DNA from: Podocnemis expansa
Lineage: Eukaryota; Chordata; Testudines; Podocnemididae
Length of the DNA: 64,000 nucleotides
Assembly (NCBI GenBank): GCA_007922195.1
Contig: ML682007.1
Coordinates: 20,326,998-20,390,997, forward strand
Reading direction: 5' to 3'
Translations under genes and position numbers: made by a program
In this document: positions 10,941-23,730 of the stretch, in pieces
Position numbering within the stretch: the first letter of the stretch is position 1
Layout of the letters: the number at the start of each line of letters is the position of its first letter
The notes under the pieces: generated by a model
The model's input: only the letters and a program-made list of their open reading frames with translations
What the model was told of the DNA's origin: nothing
Database searches by the model: none

Positions 10941-11570
10941 TTTTGCCACTTCCCTATGGCTCCTTCACCTACCCCCTATCCGCTCCCCACTTCTTGGGGC
11001 AACCCTCCTGCGACCACCACTTTCCGTGACCCCGGCTTCCCGAGCCCCCGTTACCGCCGCCGCTTTCCTGCGGCTCCTGCCGGCTCCCCCACCGGTCCCG
11101 CCACACTCAACCCCCCTTCTCAGCCTCTCCCTCAAACCCCCGACCTGCTGCTCAACCCCCCCCCTTGCTTCCCCTGTTGCCCCAAGTCCCCACGTGTCTT
11201 CCCATCCCGCTGCTTCTAACCCCCTCCCACTTGCCTTCCTTCTTCTTAGGTCCCTGCTTCCCCATTGCTTTCCTCTCCTCTCGATCACTGCCACATGCTA
11301 ATTTCATGCTACACCCCCCCCATAGGGTAGTAGAGCACCTTTTAGGTTATAGTGAGTAGGGCTATAGTTGTAAGTTAGGTTAATTGAAGATTCCCATTGT
11401 TCCCCAACCTGCCCCCACTCCCCAAAGTTAGGTACCCCCCCAACACTTTACAAAAAACCCACTGTGACAAGCACCACGTATACACCCCACCACTCACCCC
11501 ACTCCCATACGTGTTTTAATAAAGTTTACCCCGAATCTACCCCATACCCGACAGGTGCAGTGATTGCCGC
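10941..11570 (+). other. C-rich, CpG-containing low-complexity DNA
   Basis: It continues the strand-biased composition of the tandem block without a clear period. Several CpGs are retained around 10995-11110, more than elsewhere in the window. AATAAA occurs in 'tgttttaataaagttt' near 11520. No protein was recognised. Confidence 0.5.
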
Positions 11571-13429
11571 CCAAGGTCCTCAAAGTTCTGAACCTGCTGG
11601 CAAGGTCACCCTCCTTAAACCTGAGATTACAGATACAGTGCCGTAAACACCGTCTAAGGAAATCTTATGTACCCCATGGAAATTTTTGTACAGAGATGTC
11701 TTCCCAGGTCAAGACATCTGTATGCAAAAAGTTATCTAACAAGGGTGTAGTGAGCTTTAATTCATTAATGTTTGTAAAGTGCTGGAGCAGCCTAAGATGG
11801 GAAGTCACACAGAAATGCAGTACCTCTCATGAGGATATTTACATAATTCTTCAATTTTACTGGCCAGTAAAATAGCAGTCACTCCCAGCACATTTCCTGA
11901 GCAACAACTCTTTGTTTCTCTTTTCCCATATTTCTTGTGTAATGGTAATACACCCAAGAGCAGCTAGTGCGAGCTCATTGAGTTAGAGCATGACAGGGCT
12001 AGTTTTCCCCAAAGTAACATTAGTGAAAGTTCATTCCATGGGAACTGAATTCTGAAGTCAGACATGAAGCTTTGGCCAATTCACATTCCTTAATATAAAA
12101 ATATTTGTTACACAGTAAGCAAGAAATTATACTTAAAAGCAAAACAAAAAGCTCCACCCTTCAATTTCCAGGATCTTCTGAACCTCCCTACGATGGTCTT
12201 CCACATATTAAAAGAAAGAGAGAAAAGAGACCATGCTTCACTGTTAGAATGTAATTCTCTTTGGGTCTTATCCAAAGCCCATTGACGTTAAAAGAAATCT
12301 TTCCACTGACTTCATTAGGTTTTGGATCAGTTCTTCTGTTTGTAGATATGGTAGCTTTTAGTTTGACAGAACTAAAATATTCCTTTCATATAAACTAATA
12401 GAAAACTGGACCTCACATATTCTGTGCTATGAACTGAACTTACTGGAAGCAGGTATGGATCTCAATTCTCATTAACACATCTTTTACCCGTAACTACAAT
12501 AAACATTATGATTCTTTTAACAGAGTGGCCTGCCCTCTGGTTGTACAGCCCAGGGCTAAAGCCAGCCTTCACTACAGACCTGGGACCCATTTGCTAGACA
12601 TCATGTGACTCCTGCATAAAAGGATCCAGGGTCAAGTGTTGACAGTTTTGAAAGAGCTGGAGGAGGTGGGGAAGTGGTCAAGGAGAAAGAAGGCTCTTGT
12701 GGAGTCCTGAGTGTTGGGAACAGCTCAAAGCAGGAAAGGAAACTCTAAGAAAGAGATTGAGTAAGGCAAGCTCTCCAGGGAGAGAATCCTAGGAGATACA
12801 CTGATTAAGTGGGGAAGGAATCGAAAAGTTCTCCAGCCAGTGTGGCCTGGGAGATCCAGTGGGGCAGAAAACTGCAACATGGGTGAAGGAGCAGATAGCT
12901 GTGCAATACAAGTCCTGGGTGGAAGCCCAGACTAAAGATTGGGACTGAGTTCCCCTACTGACTCTGAGGAGGCTGTGCCCAAGCCTTCACAATGGTGATG
13001 AAGCCTAGCAATGCTGCAGGAGGCTGAACTGAAGCCTGGCCGCAGAAGAGCCCAGGGAGCATGGAAGGCTCTTGTTTCTGTTAAAGACGGCTGTGGACTC
13101 TTAGGTATAAAATAGAGATGATGACCTGGCTGGTGGCCTGAGTTAGCAGCAGAGAAACGATGACAACATCGATGACAACAGCAGGGGCTGTTAATCCAGT
13201 GGCAGCTGTGACGTCTGCCTTGCCATGAAAGGCCACCTTGTGGCGAGTGGACTTGGTTAGAATTCTGTATGCAGCTAAGTATGGAAATTCTTGCTAACTT
13301 TAAGAAATGACTTGGTCCTCCTGACCTGGGTGGATTTTTAAGCATGTCCTGGGGAAGCCAGTTTCACAGCCTGGGCCGATCTAGTTCCCACCACTGGGTC
13401 TGTGGCCAGATCCTGCTACCAGTAGTGGT
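11571..13429. other. non-coding, mostly unrecognised
   Basis: The 137-codon open frame at 12932-13345 (minus) has no recognisable domain and lies in mildly GC-rich sequence. A palindromic repeat lies at 12248-12340. Confidence 0.45.
12248..12340. repeat. foldback repeat with CCATTGA..CACTGACTTCA arms
   Basis: 'cttatccaaagcccattgac' is followed about 30 bp later by 'ctgacttcattaggttttgg' and 'atcag', an imperfect inverted copy. This arrangement is typical of an old amniote foldback repeat built on 'cccattgaagtcaatggg'. Confidence 0.5.
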
Positions 13430-13760
13430 CCTAGGTCCCCAGCAAGGGCTGGGGATGGATCCTGCTGCTGGCAGCAGCCTCAGGTCCTGGCTGGGGCTGG
13501 ATCTGGCTCCTACCACTGGCAGCAGCCCTGGATCCCTGATCAGGGTTGGCTTCTGCCACCCGCAGCTCTTGGTCCCTGGATGGGGCTGGACCCAGCCACC
13601 CCCAGCAGTCCTGGATCCCTGGCCAGGGCTGGACCATGCCACCAGCAAAGGTCCCTGGTCCTGGCCAAGGCCAGATCCTGCCACCACTGCTGGCCCTGAG
13701 TCCCCAGCTGGGGCAAGATCCTGCTGTCAGCAGTGGCCCTGGGCCAGATCCCACCAGACC
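13430..13760 (+). repeat. 42-bp minisatellite
   Basis: The marker 'ggatcctgcc' or close variants recurs near 13457, 13499, 13548, 13588, 13631, 13673, 13716 and 13746. Most spacings are 40-43 bp with a 49-bp outlier. Units contain 'cctggccagggctgga'. Because the commonest period is a multiple of three, several frames on both strands stay open (for example 175 codons at 13344-13871). I read these as repeat artefacts rather than genes. Confidence 0.8.
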
Positions 13761-13764
13761 TGGC

Positions 13765-16700
13765 TCCCAGCTGGCATTGCCTCCTGGCTCAGCAGCGAAG
13801 CAGGGAGGCAGAGACCAGCCAATCAGGGGAGACAGTGTCTCTCCATGCCTTTTGTAACCTCCACCTACTGACTAATTAAGAGCTAAATTATATTTCTGTT
13901 AACATCACTCTATTTGTTCCAGAGACGTGACTGCAGTCAGCTTCAGGGAGTAGTAATGATGTTTCAAGAAATCTGGAGAGACATTTGGAGTTCCAGCATA
14001 TTTTATCACTTGAGTTCTGCCCCTGTTTGTTTGTTTGTTAACATCCTGTTTTATTGAGGAGGAATGCACTCATGTGTAAGTGAACAGTTTTGCCAGCTCA
14101 ACATGAGAGACAGCAAAAAAGCTTTGTGTTGCAAGCTGTCAAAATAAAATATGGCAGGTTACCACTCACTGGACTTACTTTGCAGTCCTTACTCAGACGA
14201 AGCTCCCACTGATGGCATTGGGATCATGGCCTAAGTAAAGACTACAGAATTAGATCATAGTAGAATTTTCACTGGAATATTTTAATTTTAAAACTCAGCC
14301 AGGGAGTTTATTCATAGCACTTTTCCCACCAGCCTAGTGAGATGACTCTGTTATTTCTGAGCTTTACAAAATGCTTCAAAAATCAGGCAAATCTTCAGCT
14401 TGATTTTTTCATTAGTAATAATGTGCCAGGTATGTCTGGAAAAAATGAGTTCCTTTAGCCTAGCTCAAAGTGCTTAGTGTAGCCAGAATTAAATGATAGT
14501 TCAGTGAAGAACTGAAAGCAAGAAACTAAAATATCAGGAGGGTAAACCCCTCCCTTTCCATCAAGTAGCGCTGAGCGATGAAGTCCTTTGCCTGAACTTA
14601 GGGGGGGCTGAAAAGCTGACCCCAAGTGTCTGGATAATGATGGAAAAATAAGTTTAAATAATTAGAAATGTTCATATTTGAGTTCACTTTACCCCCTTAC
14701 TATACCCCCTTCAGACATACCTATCAGCAGGGCGGGCCTGGGAAAGAACTCCACCAGGATTACCTTGAAGAATTTTTTGCCAACCATTCCTTTGAGCACA
14801 GAGTTTATCACCCTGCTTGAGAAATGAATGGTTCTGTCCCCCAAACCTTGCAGGTCTCAGTGTGTTTGCAAAAGGTCTTTCTTACCAGACTGCTTCTAGG
14901 GCCTCTTTCAGTCCTCCTTTTCTTCTTGTAGCATGACTTTATCGAAACTGTACTGCCAGGGAAGTCCTGAAATGACTGCCATCGTCTCGGCAACCATCCT
15001 CCAAAATGGAGGTGCTCTTAGAGGAACGGGCTGCAGAAAAACTAAGTCACATCATCTTTTTGCCACATTGGTCATGCAGGAAAGGGGAGGCAAACCTGTG
15101 GCCTGCCCCCAGCCTCATGGAAAAAGCTCAGCAGGGTGTAAGCCAGAGGGACAGTGCTGCATAGGGAGCGTAACCACCATTCCCATGCTGAATAGAAGCA
15201 GGAGATCCATGCTGAAATTGCCTCTGTGCTGTCTAGACCTGAGATTTCTCTGTCCAAACATCTCCAACAAACACCAAGGAGGCTTGGCCAGCTAGGAAGA
15301 GGATCAACACACAGCTCACCTTAAAGAACAATGAATAGGTTCACATGGCAAACACACCCAGATTGTTCTGAGCCACCTTCCCCATTTCACATGACTTGGA
15401 CGACTACAGAACTAATGGGAATTCAGCTCCCCCACACCCTCACCTTCCTACACACAGGATAATATTCACGTAAATAGCTCTATGAAAGGTCAGTACATGG
15501 CCTGTGCTTCTCTAAAACTCACTGTCAGGAACAAAACCCCTCCTGCACTCAGTGAGTCAGATCTGAGAGAAATGGATGGATTTTTTTCCTGTCATAAAAA
15601 TCCTAATACATTGTCAAAATGGCTTGCTGCTTCTTTTCAAATGAACTTGCATTAGTTTCTTCATAACACAATTTATAATTGTATTTTAATTTTGTTATCC
15701 CACAGACTGAACGGGGGATAGCAGGGGGGAAAACTGAGCATAACAGAGACAAAGTGTACCAAGTTTGAGATTAAGTGCTTGAAAATGATTAGCTAGTCAG
15801 CGAAATACCATTTCTGCTGCAGTTGTGAAACATGCTTGGATAGTTAAAAATGGTATCAGAGTCAATTAAGCTGTGCCATTTAATATTTGCCATTCAAATT
15901 CATTACTAGTTCCCAGAATTTTAGGTCAAAAGCTCTGTAGTGAAATACAGCCAGAAACCCTGCCATAAGACTTAAAATCCTTGCTGCAAAATTGCCTTAG
16001 ACTTTTAGACCTCACATACCCACAAATTGCATTGGGGCGACAGGGTTAGAGGGAAGGCAGCTGGCTATGTTGTGTGGCCCTCTAAACATGGCGCTGAAAA
16101 ATACAAACTTAAAGTTGCCTGTGCATGGTGTGGAGACAGCTGGCCTGCGCTTGCCTTGTGTTTGGCTGAAAAATCAATGAGAAAAGCTCTTAAAGAAATA
16201 AGGAAAGAGGGAAATTAAATTGCTAGCAATCCCACCCATCTGTGCTTTCATAAGGACAGGCAACAAAGAAACAGAAAAGGACATTTCTCTTAGGATAAGC
16301 TTTTCCTTTTGTAACTAGACTTAGAATAAAAAGAGGGTGGTATTTTTGTCTGCCCTTTCAGACAGTGGTGCAAGTCCTGCTGCAGCAGCTCTGGTAGCTC
16401 AAACGTCAGCATTGTGCTTATCATGGCTGGTTCCCTGAACAGGCAAGCAAGGTGGTGTGCCCTGGGCGCATTGTACCACCGGGCCCCCGTCTTTTTCTCT
16501 CTGCTCTGATTGGCTGTCTGGTTTCGCTTCATTGATTGGCTGTCTGAGAGTTTGCTCTGTTTGCTTCCCTGCTCTTTGGAGTAGATGGACAGAAAATGGT
16601 TTCTGTCCTGGCCAGCAAAATCACTAAGTCCTCTCCTTGTGCCCATGTTGGAGGGATGTTTTCAGGATTAGGGGAGAAGGCAGTATGCCACATCGATGAG

Positions 16701-17892
16701 GCTTTTATTGACCTTTAATTCATTCCTCCCTCTTTCCATTCTTTCTCTGCCACACAGCAGAAAGAAGCATGAGGCTCATTTTTAGGAAATGGATGAGAGT
16801 ATCCTACGTTAATTGGTTAGTGAAGGACCTTGGTTCATACCCTTGCCTGAGCTTTTTTGAATCACTCCAGAAGTACAAAGGGGCTGCAACCTGACAGGAA
16901 CGCCCCACTGAGGAATACCAGCAGCATAAGGGTTCTCTGGATAGCACAAAAGTTTTACTTTGGCCTGTGGACACAATATGCTGGGAACATGGCTACACAG
17001 AGGAAGCACGGCCTAAGTGCTGCTCTACGCTAGCTATTTTTAGTTACCAAAAGGCCTCTTAGAGGTTCTCAACTGAGCAAAATTTTAAAGCAATGCCATG
17101 GTTGCTCTATTCTACACATGACACATGGGGCATAATTTTTGCTCCGTGGCCCTTTAAGCACAGTATCGACCAGAGGATGGCTGCACTCATGAATCCATAT
17201 TCAGATCATTCTATATACAAGACTGCCAACATAGGGAAGGCTTCAAAATAATCCTTCAACTTCTCTGGAAGTTGGTGGAGGGAGGGGTGTAATCTTTTTC
17301 TGGACCAGCTGTCCTATATTCAGAAGTTTGCTCCTTTAAAAATGCAGCACTGTGATAATTCACAGCTCAAGCTACCACAGCCCTGACAAGCAATCTGCTT
17401 CCTCATCTGTAAACAGCATCTGTCCTCAAAGTGAATCAAACCAATTTGATCAAACTTTGTAATGCATAATAGCATTATTAAGCTAAAGATCTTAATTAGG
17501 CCCATTTGATTAGACTTCAGGCAGTAACACTCACCCTCTCTTTCTCAAACATAATCCTGTTCAATGAAGTGCTCTTTCAATTATAATTTTAATGAGTGTC
17601 CTGTACTACATCACTGCAACATCTAATTTATTGTTAATGTCTTTTTCCATTACTGAGGACTTTGCACTGCTACTGAATCTCAGTATTGAAGTAGCATGTC
17701 AAAGACAATGTTACTAGATCAGTCTTTCATTACTAGAGGGTGGGGGAAATCAGTATTCAATAGTGTTTTCTATGATACCTCTGGATAATAATGTTAAGAA
17801 AAAGCTTGTCTTTGAATGCAACTCATTAAGTTTCATTCATGTGCAATCTATGTTGTCTAATTGCTTTTGCCTGTTTTCACCATTAACTGAGA
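13765..17892. other. non-coding, mostly unrecognised
   Basis: Open frames of up to 120 codons (14933-15295 plus; 16290-16646 minus) show no recognisable domains. 14165-14250 carries a weak inverted pair ('gcagtccttactcag' and 'ggcctaagtaaag'), likely an old foldback repeat. A duplicated CCAAT-type motif sits at 16508-16546. Confidence 0.45.
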
Positions 17893-17900
17893 AGAATTTG

Positions 17901-18031
17901 TTCCAAAGGGGTATCTGTGTTAGTCTAGTTCAGCAAAAACAAACAAGAAGTCCTGTAGCACTTTTAAAGACTAACAGTAAATAAATTTGTTAAGTCTTTA
18001 AAAGTGCCACAACTCCTTGTTTGTTTTGCAT
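17901..18031 (-). mobile_element. PLE foldback copy with 8-bp target duplication
   Basis: The left end 'ttccaaaggggtatctgtgt' is the intact 3' terminus on the minus strand. The arms meet at 'gactaacagtaaataaattt' and the inverted arm stops at 'ccttgtttgttttgca'. It is flanked by perfect agaatttg at 17893-17900 and 18032-18039. The central ribozyme-like stem is absent in this short copy. Confidence 0.8.
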
Positions 18032-18039
18032 AGAATTTG

Positions 18040-19567
18040 GAGTTCATCTCTTCTTCTTTGGCCTGCAACTGGCAGTCTCTTCAGACCACTATTTGATAGT
18101 GGGAATGAGGGATGGGCCATAAACAGAATGGATTGGACTGCATATAACTGGAGCATATGACACTGTTCCCCTACTCACAGTGAAAAATGACATGCAGAAA
18201 AGCAACTTCTTGAGAACAAGTAAGCTGTTAATAGCTGGAAAAATATGGAAAACTATAGCTGCACTTCTATGCCATCTTCAAATGAAATAAATCTACACTG
18301 ATAGGAAGCTGCAGTGCCTCTAATACTGTACATGGGATCCTTCCTCTGTTCTTTCTTTTACAGTAAAGACAAAGTAGTAGCAAAGTATGCACAACTGGGC
18401 CCAGGTGGAGCTCAGCCATTGCATAGATGTGCAAGAAGGGTAGGTAATGGGACTAGAGACATTTCTTTCCCTACCCCATTTACTCTTCTCACAGAGGGTC
18501 TAGTCAAAATGGCCACCTCAGAACTTTCCCTGGTACTCCATGGCCTTCCTAAAGGGAGTGCGAACAGCATCTGGAATTAGAAGTAAATTAGTCTTACCCT
18601 AACGGTCAGGTTTAAGTCTGTAGCCTGATTCTCTATGAATTTGGACTGCGGTTGTTAAAACTCTTGCAGGGAATCTGAGTTCTTACCCAAATTTGCCCAC
18701 AGACAAACAGTTACCATCGACCCCCAAGGAACAGCCAAGAGTTGTCATACAGATTCTTAAGGTATTCATAAAATTTTTTGCAAAAACCATAAGGCCATAA
18801 TGTCAATTAACACCATAATTAAACCATAATGTCAATTAATAAATGTACAATGAAATAATTAGCTTACATATACAGAATACATTTAGGAAGTCTTATGAAG
18901 TTTATAATTGAAAAAGCCTGTGTTTCCTGTTAAAACTTAAAGTTGCTATACTTACAACCTAAAATCAAGAAAGACACCCAGTGCCTTCATTTGAATTTTT
19001 GTGGGTTTTGTGGTGTTTTATGAAATGTCAAAGGTCCTACCTACAGTTGTTGTTCACTGCTGACAGGAACGGTGATGGGGATTGTGGTGCCTCCCCGCAG
19101 CAGAGTGATGCCAGCGCATACGAGTAACGTCATCAGGGGAGCACAACAGCACTGTCCCCTTTTGGCGCCCCTCAAATGCCAGCGCCCCGCTGCAACACAG
19201 GGGCTGCTTACTATGTAGCGCCAGCCCTGCCTGCTGGCCTATGTATCATAATGCAAAATAACATACCAGGTGTTTTCCATCTAAAACTGATAAACAAACA
19301 GACCCATCCTGTCTATATTTTTAAACCTCAAAATAACTTATAACTACATCTTTTAGCAGAACTCTTACATACAGGCTGTTTCTTATTTCTTATGCCAGCC
19401 TGTAGGCACCTTGCATTCCAGCTACCAATATAAAAGTTGGGCTAACTTATCAACTTATCCTAAGTGTAATAATAAAGTAATATATGCATGTAAGTCAAAC
19501 ATAGGTAAACTCAGATTACAAGTCTAATGAATTTTTGGAGGGTGCTCAGCAGCAATGAAATCTCTGC
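18040..19567. other. non-coding, mostly unrecognised
   Basis: 19060-19240 is unusually GC-rich ('ggcgcccctcaaatgcc', 'tagcgccagccctg') and probably part of a hAT-like or MITE family whose left end I could not place. The rest shows nothing. Confidence 0.45.
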
Positions 19568-20064
19568 GGGTATGTCTGCACTTACACTTTAAATAGAAAT
19601 AATGATGATTGTTTCGATTTAAAATAGTGAATGTCTACACTAGCTTTTTTTATTTCAAAATGAAGAGCTCCATCATTCTGAAATAAGGAATGGTTATTTT
19701 GAAATAATAAAACCTCGCTTTATATTGAAATGACGGTTAAATCAAAATTATTATTTTGAAATAACACAGTGTGGCTGTATTATTTCGATTTAACTGTTAT
19801 TTCAATTTAACACTTTTTGCCCTTCTCCCTCCCAGGGTGCCTTCCTCTTTCTATATATTGGGTGGGGGCCATCTTGCCACACGTCCCATGGTGCCCCTCT
19901 CCTAAATCGAACTGGCAAGTCCTGTCCATGGACATGCTAGTTTGATTTGGGTTTCTAGTGGGGACGTGTTAAATTAATTTAACTTACATTGATTTAATGA
20001 TTTTTATTTCAATTCAATTAGATCAATTTCAGTTAAATCAATTTAACAAAGTGTAGACATAGCC
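19568..20064. mobile_element. foldback MITE, GGGTATGTCTGCACTT ends
   Basis: The left end GGGTATGTCTGCACTT is inverted relative to the right end AAGTGTAGACATAGCC. The inside is a series of AT-rich self-complementary stretches ('atttcaaaatgaa', 'tattttgaaataa', 'ttatttcgatttaact') around a less AT-rich centre (19820-19930). The same ends occur at 54418-54822 and 56407-57192. No transposase frame is present, and the superfamily is not assigned. Confidence 0.7.
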
Positions 20065-20411
20065 TCAAAATTTTCTCATTAAATCCAGTGAAGCTAAATG
20101 GAAGAACTGTATTTCTTGGTATGTTCTTGCCCAATTTTGTGGGTATCTGCATGGACACCAGCAAACAGGCCCATTCCAGTACTGAAACAACTAAAAACTG
20201 GATGGGGGGGATGTCAACTCAGATCTAGAATCTGCAGCCTTTCCCCGTCCTCTGAAATCTTGAATGTTTTTTGAGTCAAGGTTCCAAATTAGACATATGA
20301 ATAATAATAAGTGTGGAAAATAAAAAGCATTTGCCAGTCAGAAGACTACAGCAGAATGCATGAAGCAGAACTAAAAGTGTCTGCATGTCTGTTTACAGCA
20401 TGCTTTTGTAA

Positions 20412-20418
<7 letters not shown>

Positions 20419-20442
<24 letters not shown>
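20419..20442 (+). repeat. (GA)n microsatellite
   Basis: About twelve uninterrupted GA units are seen directly. Confidence 0.95.
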
Positions 20443-22819
20443 AAGCAGGGATGGGGAAAGAAAAACACCGGCAAATAACTTTTTCTAAGAAACTCTTGCC
20501 AACAAAACAGAGATTTCTGAGAAATCTTTAATCTGTCCTTTTTCAGAAAATTATTCACATTTTCCTGCTTGGGGTGTTTGATAAGTCTCTCTAATTAAGC
20601 AAATGTGTCAGTCACTTGAACCTAGATGAAGAAAGGAGAGGTGCACAGGACTCCTGAATGCTGTGGGCGTGATTCCCTACTTTCTTGTATTTAGATAATC
20701 ACTTACTTTGTAAGTGTAAAATACTCTCACTTGGTAGGAATTTAGACCTTTTTTGCACCACCTACTGTGCAGGACAACAGCAAACTGGGTTTTGTAAACA
20801 GAATTACTAAGGAGACAATGTATCTGTTCAGGTGATCCAGTTTTTAAAGCAGGCTAATCCATATCCAGAATTTGGATACTGAAATCTGAAGGGCATAGAT
20901 GGGGACTCTGTGGTTGGCAGCAGCAGCATTTGGTGAGTGGTGCATTTGGCCTGTTTGTGGATGTTTCACTGTTTGGGCACAGGCTGCATGTCTAGGCCGT
21001 GGGCGAGCGGGGTCTCTGAGTAGGCATCAGAGAGAGGCTTGTAAAGTGATACGATCACACAGGCTGTGGGACTCAGGTCTACATAAAGACCCAAAAGGAT
21101 TATAGCAGAGAATCTCTTCCATCTTTGTTTCCCCCGAGGGTCTAATTATTTTTCTCGAGGTTCTGTCACATTACCTTCTGGTCTTGCTACATGTGCAAAT
21201 TTTCCTAGGCTTTGTGTAACCCGGTGTATTGCCAATGAGCCAGATGGGCATGTGAAAAGGAGAATGGTAAATGTGACACTAGCTCATTGTTCATAAGGCA
21301 TTCATGTAATGTAGCTGTTGTTCTGTACATGGATAATCAAGAATAATTTGAGTTCTTGGCAGCAATAGTTTCCATAAAATCATTGCATGACATTTTTGGT
21401 TTTATACTAAGCAAATGTTCGTATCTGGTATAGAAGTCAGGCTGTTGAAGGTCAACAGTTGATCAATTGTGAAAACTAAAGGTGGTTTGAAAACACAGAA
21501 CATATTTTCTAGGAATATTTTGAAAAACTTTGGAAACACCAGTAACCTGCCTCTGCATCTGTACCTGAGCTGGGCCATGACTCTGTGAGAGACCAGCCTC
21601 TAACCCTAGAGTTGAACACCCTCAAACATCAAGGTGTTAAAAATGTCAGTATTTTTGCTGTGGATCCCATCACTAATTTCATCTTTTACTTTGCATCAGC
21701 TTGCTTTCTCAACTGCATCCAATAAACATTATATCTGAGAGTTTTTAAAATCCATCGTTAAAGGTATGCTCTCTCAGCAAATCCTACAACATGCACTACA
21801 GAGAGCAGGTAGCACACTATGCCTTAGTCTATATCTGAAATTTAGGTTGAGATAGGTAGGTCATTCAGGGCTGTACAAAATTTCACATCCTGATACAACT
21901 GCAGCATATAGACATACCCAAAGTAAAGCCACCCAGGGAAGTATTTGAAATAAAACCCTAGGTGCACATTAGATTCTTCATCTGTCCAAGACGCACTGAG
22001 GAGACACTGTCAGAAGGGTACACTGGAATGAGACTGTCCCTATGAAAGTAATAATATGTATTTATGTTGACTGGATGCAACCCCAGAGCATCTGCAAAAA
22101 GAGTGTGAGAGAATCGGGGCTGTCTCAGTATGCAACACTAACTAATGCAAGCCATTACTGTTTTATGAAGGCTGCTATTCAATACTACATATTTTCCACA
22201 TCTTATTTGAGGGTCACCTGGGCGTGGAAATATGAAGGCAGCCTGCTTCATCTTGGACACATAAACACATGCTTTTAATTTCTGATACGAGTCAACAATC
22301 TTCAGATTGTTTGCAAAGCAGCCTGCACTATGATATCTAAGAGCTTCCTAGCTAATTCCTAACTGTCTTTGTGCAATGTGATGAAAATAGGCTCACAAAA
22401 CTTAATGGAATATAGTCAATTACTTTTTTAGTGACTACACAAAGGCTGAGTAACATAAGCCTATAATGAATTTGCAAACAGACTGGCCCAGTTGAAGCTT
22501 TGTAGCTGCTGCTGATATAGGAGGCATTAAAGGGAAAATACTCCTGCACACTACAGGTCTAAGCAGGAAAGGAAAAAAACACAAAGAAGACTTGAATAAT
22601 CTTTCTCTGGAATGAAGAAGGCTATCTGTGTTTAAAAGTATACTCTATTAAAGGAACTACATTTAGGTCTTTTCACAGGGGGGTGGGGGAGAGGGAGTGT
22701 CTGATGGAGCTAGATCTATCATGGTGAGTATGGTATGGAAGGGCTTTAGATAAAATGGACAAGTATTTAGGCTGTTTGCCTTTAAAATTCTTCGCTAATG
22801 TTTTCTTCTGACTGCTAAA

Positions 22820-23062
22820 CAGTGGTGGGATTAGGCACATGCAACCCCTAGATCACAGCAAGCCCTGTGGCCGTAAGCAGCCCCTGAAAGCCCAATTTGG
22901 CCAACCATGCCTCAACTGCTTGTTCTGTTTGGTGCTTCCCAGGGCTCAAAATGGCCTCCTCAGCCCAAGATGACCTCACATGTACTGTACATGCAAAGTC
23001 ATTATGAAGGGCTCTGGAACTGAGCTTTGTAGGGGCTCTCCGCGGGACAAACATCACCACTG
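22820..23062. mobile_element. possible hAT-like non-autonomous element
   Basis: CAGTGGTGGGATTAGGCAC at the left and 'catcaccactg' at the right are short inverted ends of hAT type. Flanks contain 'ctgctaaa' at the left and 'ctgctaag' a few bases beyond the right end, so the right boundary or duplication is uncertain. Confidence 0.4.
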
Positions 23063-23609
23063 CTTACTGCTGCTAAGTAAAAAGGTGTTGTTCTAAGAAG
23101 GCTGTTGGTTGCTATCTTTGACTAGAAGCTTCTGAAAGGAAATGTGGGTACTCAGAATTCAGTAGTACTTGCAGGTCATGAGTGGTTGATAGACATGAGG
23201 TACTGCAACCAGGTCCTGGTCTAAAAATGAAATAATTGATGATTCCAACCTGAGACACAGGTAAGAGCAAGAAACCACTGCTTGAACTGACTGAACTGTG
23301 GGACTAGCAGCGACAAAGGTTTAACTTTGGGTAGCTAGTCCTGTCACTGTGACGCTAATCTATTTTGTCATTTTATTTTTAGATTTACCTCTGCTTCAGG
23401 TTTTGAGATATAGATAGTTGGAAATGGGTCTCAGCAACATTTGATTGTTTCTATGGAAATCTTGCTCTTTACCATATATGTTAATTCCTTCTCAAAAGTG
23501 AAAATATTACTCCTTTTATTTCTATGACCTGGGTCCTCTTCAGACCAAATATTTGGCTTGTTCCAAACTAAAAGGGCATTCATTGCATTGGAGTCAGTTA
23601 TAGGACTTA

Positions 23610-23730
23610 GAATAGAATCAAATCATAGGGTTGGAAGAGACCTCATGAGATCATCAAGTCCAACCCCCCAGGGCTTGAACCCAGGACCTTCTGCATAGTA
23701 AGCAGAGGTGCTAGCCACTACACTATTTGC
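23610..23730 (-). mobile_element. tRNA-headed SINE with CR1-like tail
   Basis: Read on the minus strand, the head carries a Pol III A box TAGTGTAGTGG (23715-23725) and a B box GGTTCAAGCCC (23671-23681). Both match the consensus patterns. Between them lies an anticodon-arm-like TCTGC/GCAGA stem. The tail has CR1-type 3' phrases ('gttggacttgatgatctcat', 'gaggtctcttccaaccctat') and ends with a 'gattctattcta' repeat. Near-identical octamers flank it (aggactta 23602-23609, agggctta 23731-23738). Turtles are known to carry tRNA-derived SINEs with CR1-like tails; this copy is only 121 bp. Confidence 0.78.

Larger units (their letters stand above)
20065..23601. other. non-coding, mostly unrecognised
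   Basis: It includes a (GA)n tract and a possible hAT-like element (22820-23062). The remainder has no coding or repeat signature recognised. 22676-22696 is a G-run-rich stretch. Confidence 0.45.

Noticed and set aside
10425..11219. 264-codon proline-rich open frame, longest in the window
   Set aside because: It overlaps a 70-bp C-rich tandem array, other frames are equally open, and no domain is recognisable.
12932..13345. 137-codon minus-strand open frame
   Set aside because: No domain, signal peptide or splice context; length is possible by chance in GC-richer DNA.
13344..13871. 175-codon open frame and its overlapping partners
   Set aside because: Open because of the ~42-bp tandem repeat; both strands are open at once and no family is recognised.
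16290..16646. 118-codon minus-strand open frame
   Set aside because: No recognisable motif and no homologous repeat or exon features.
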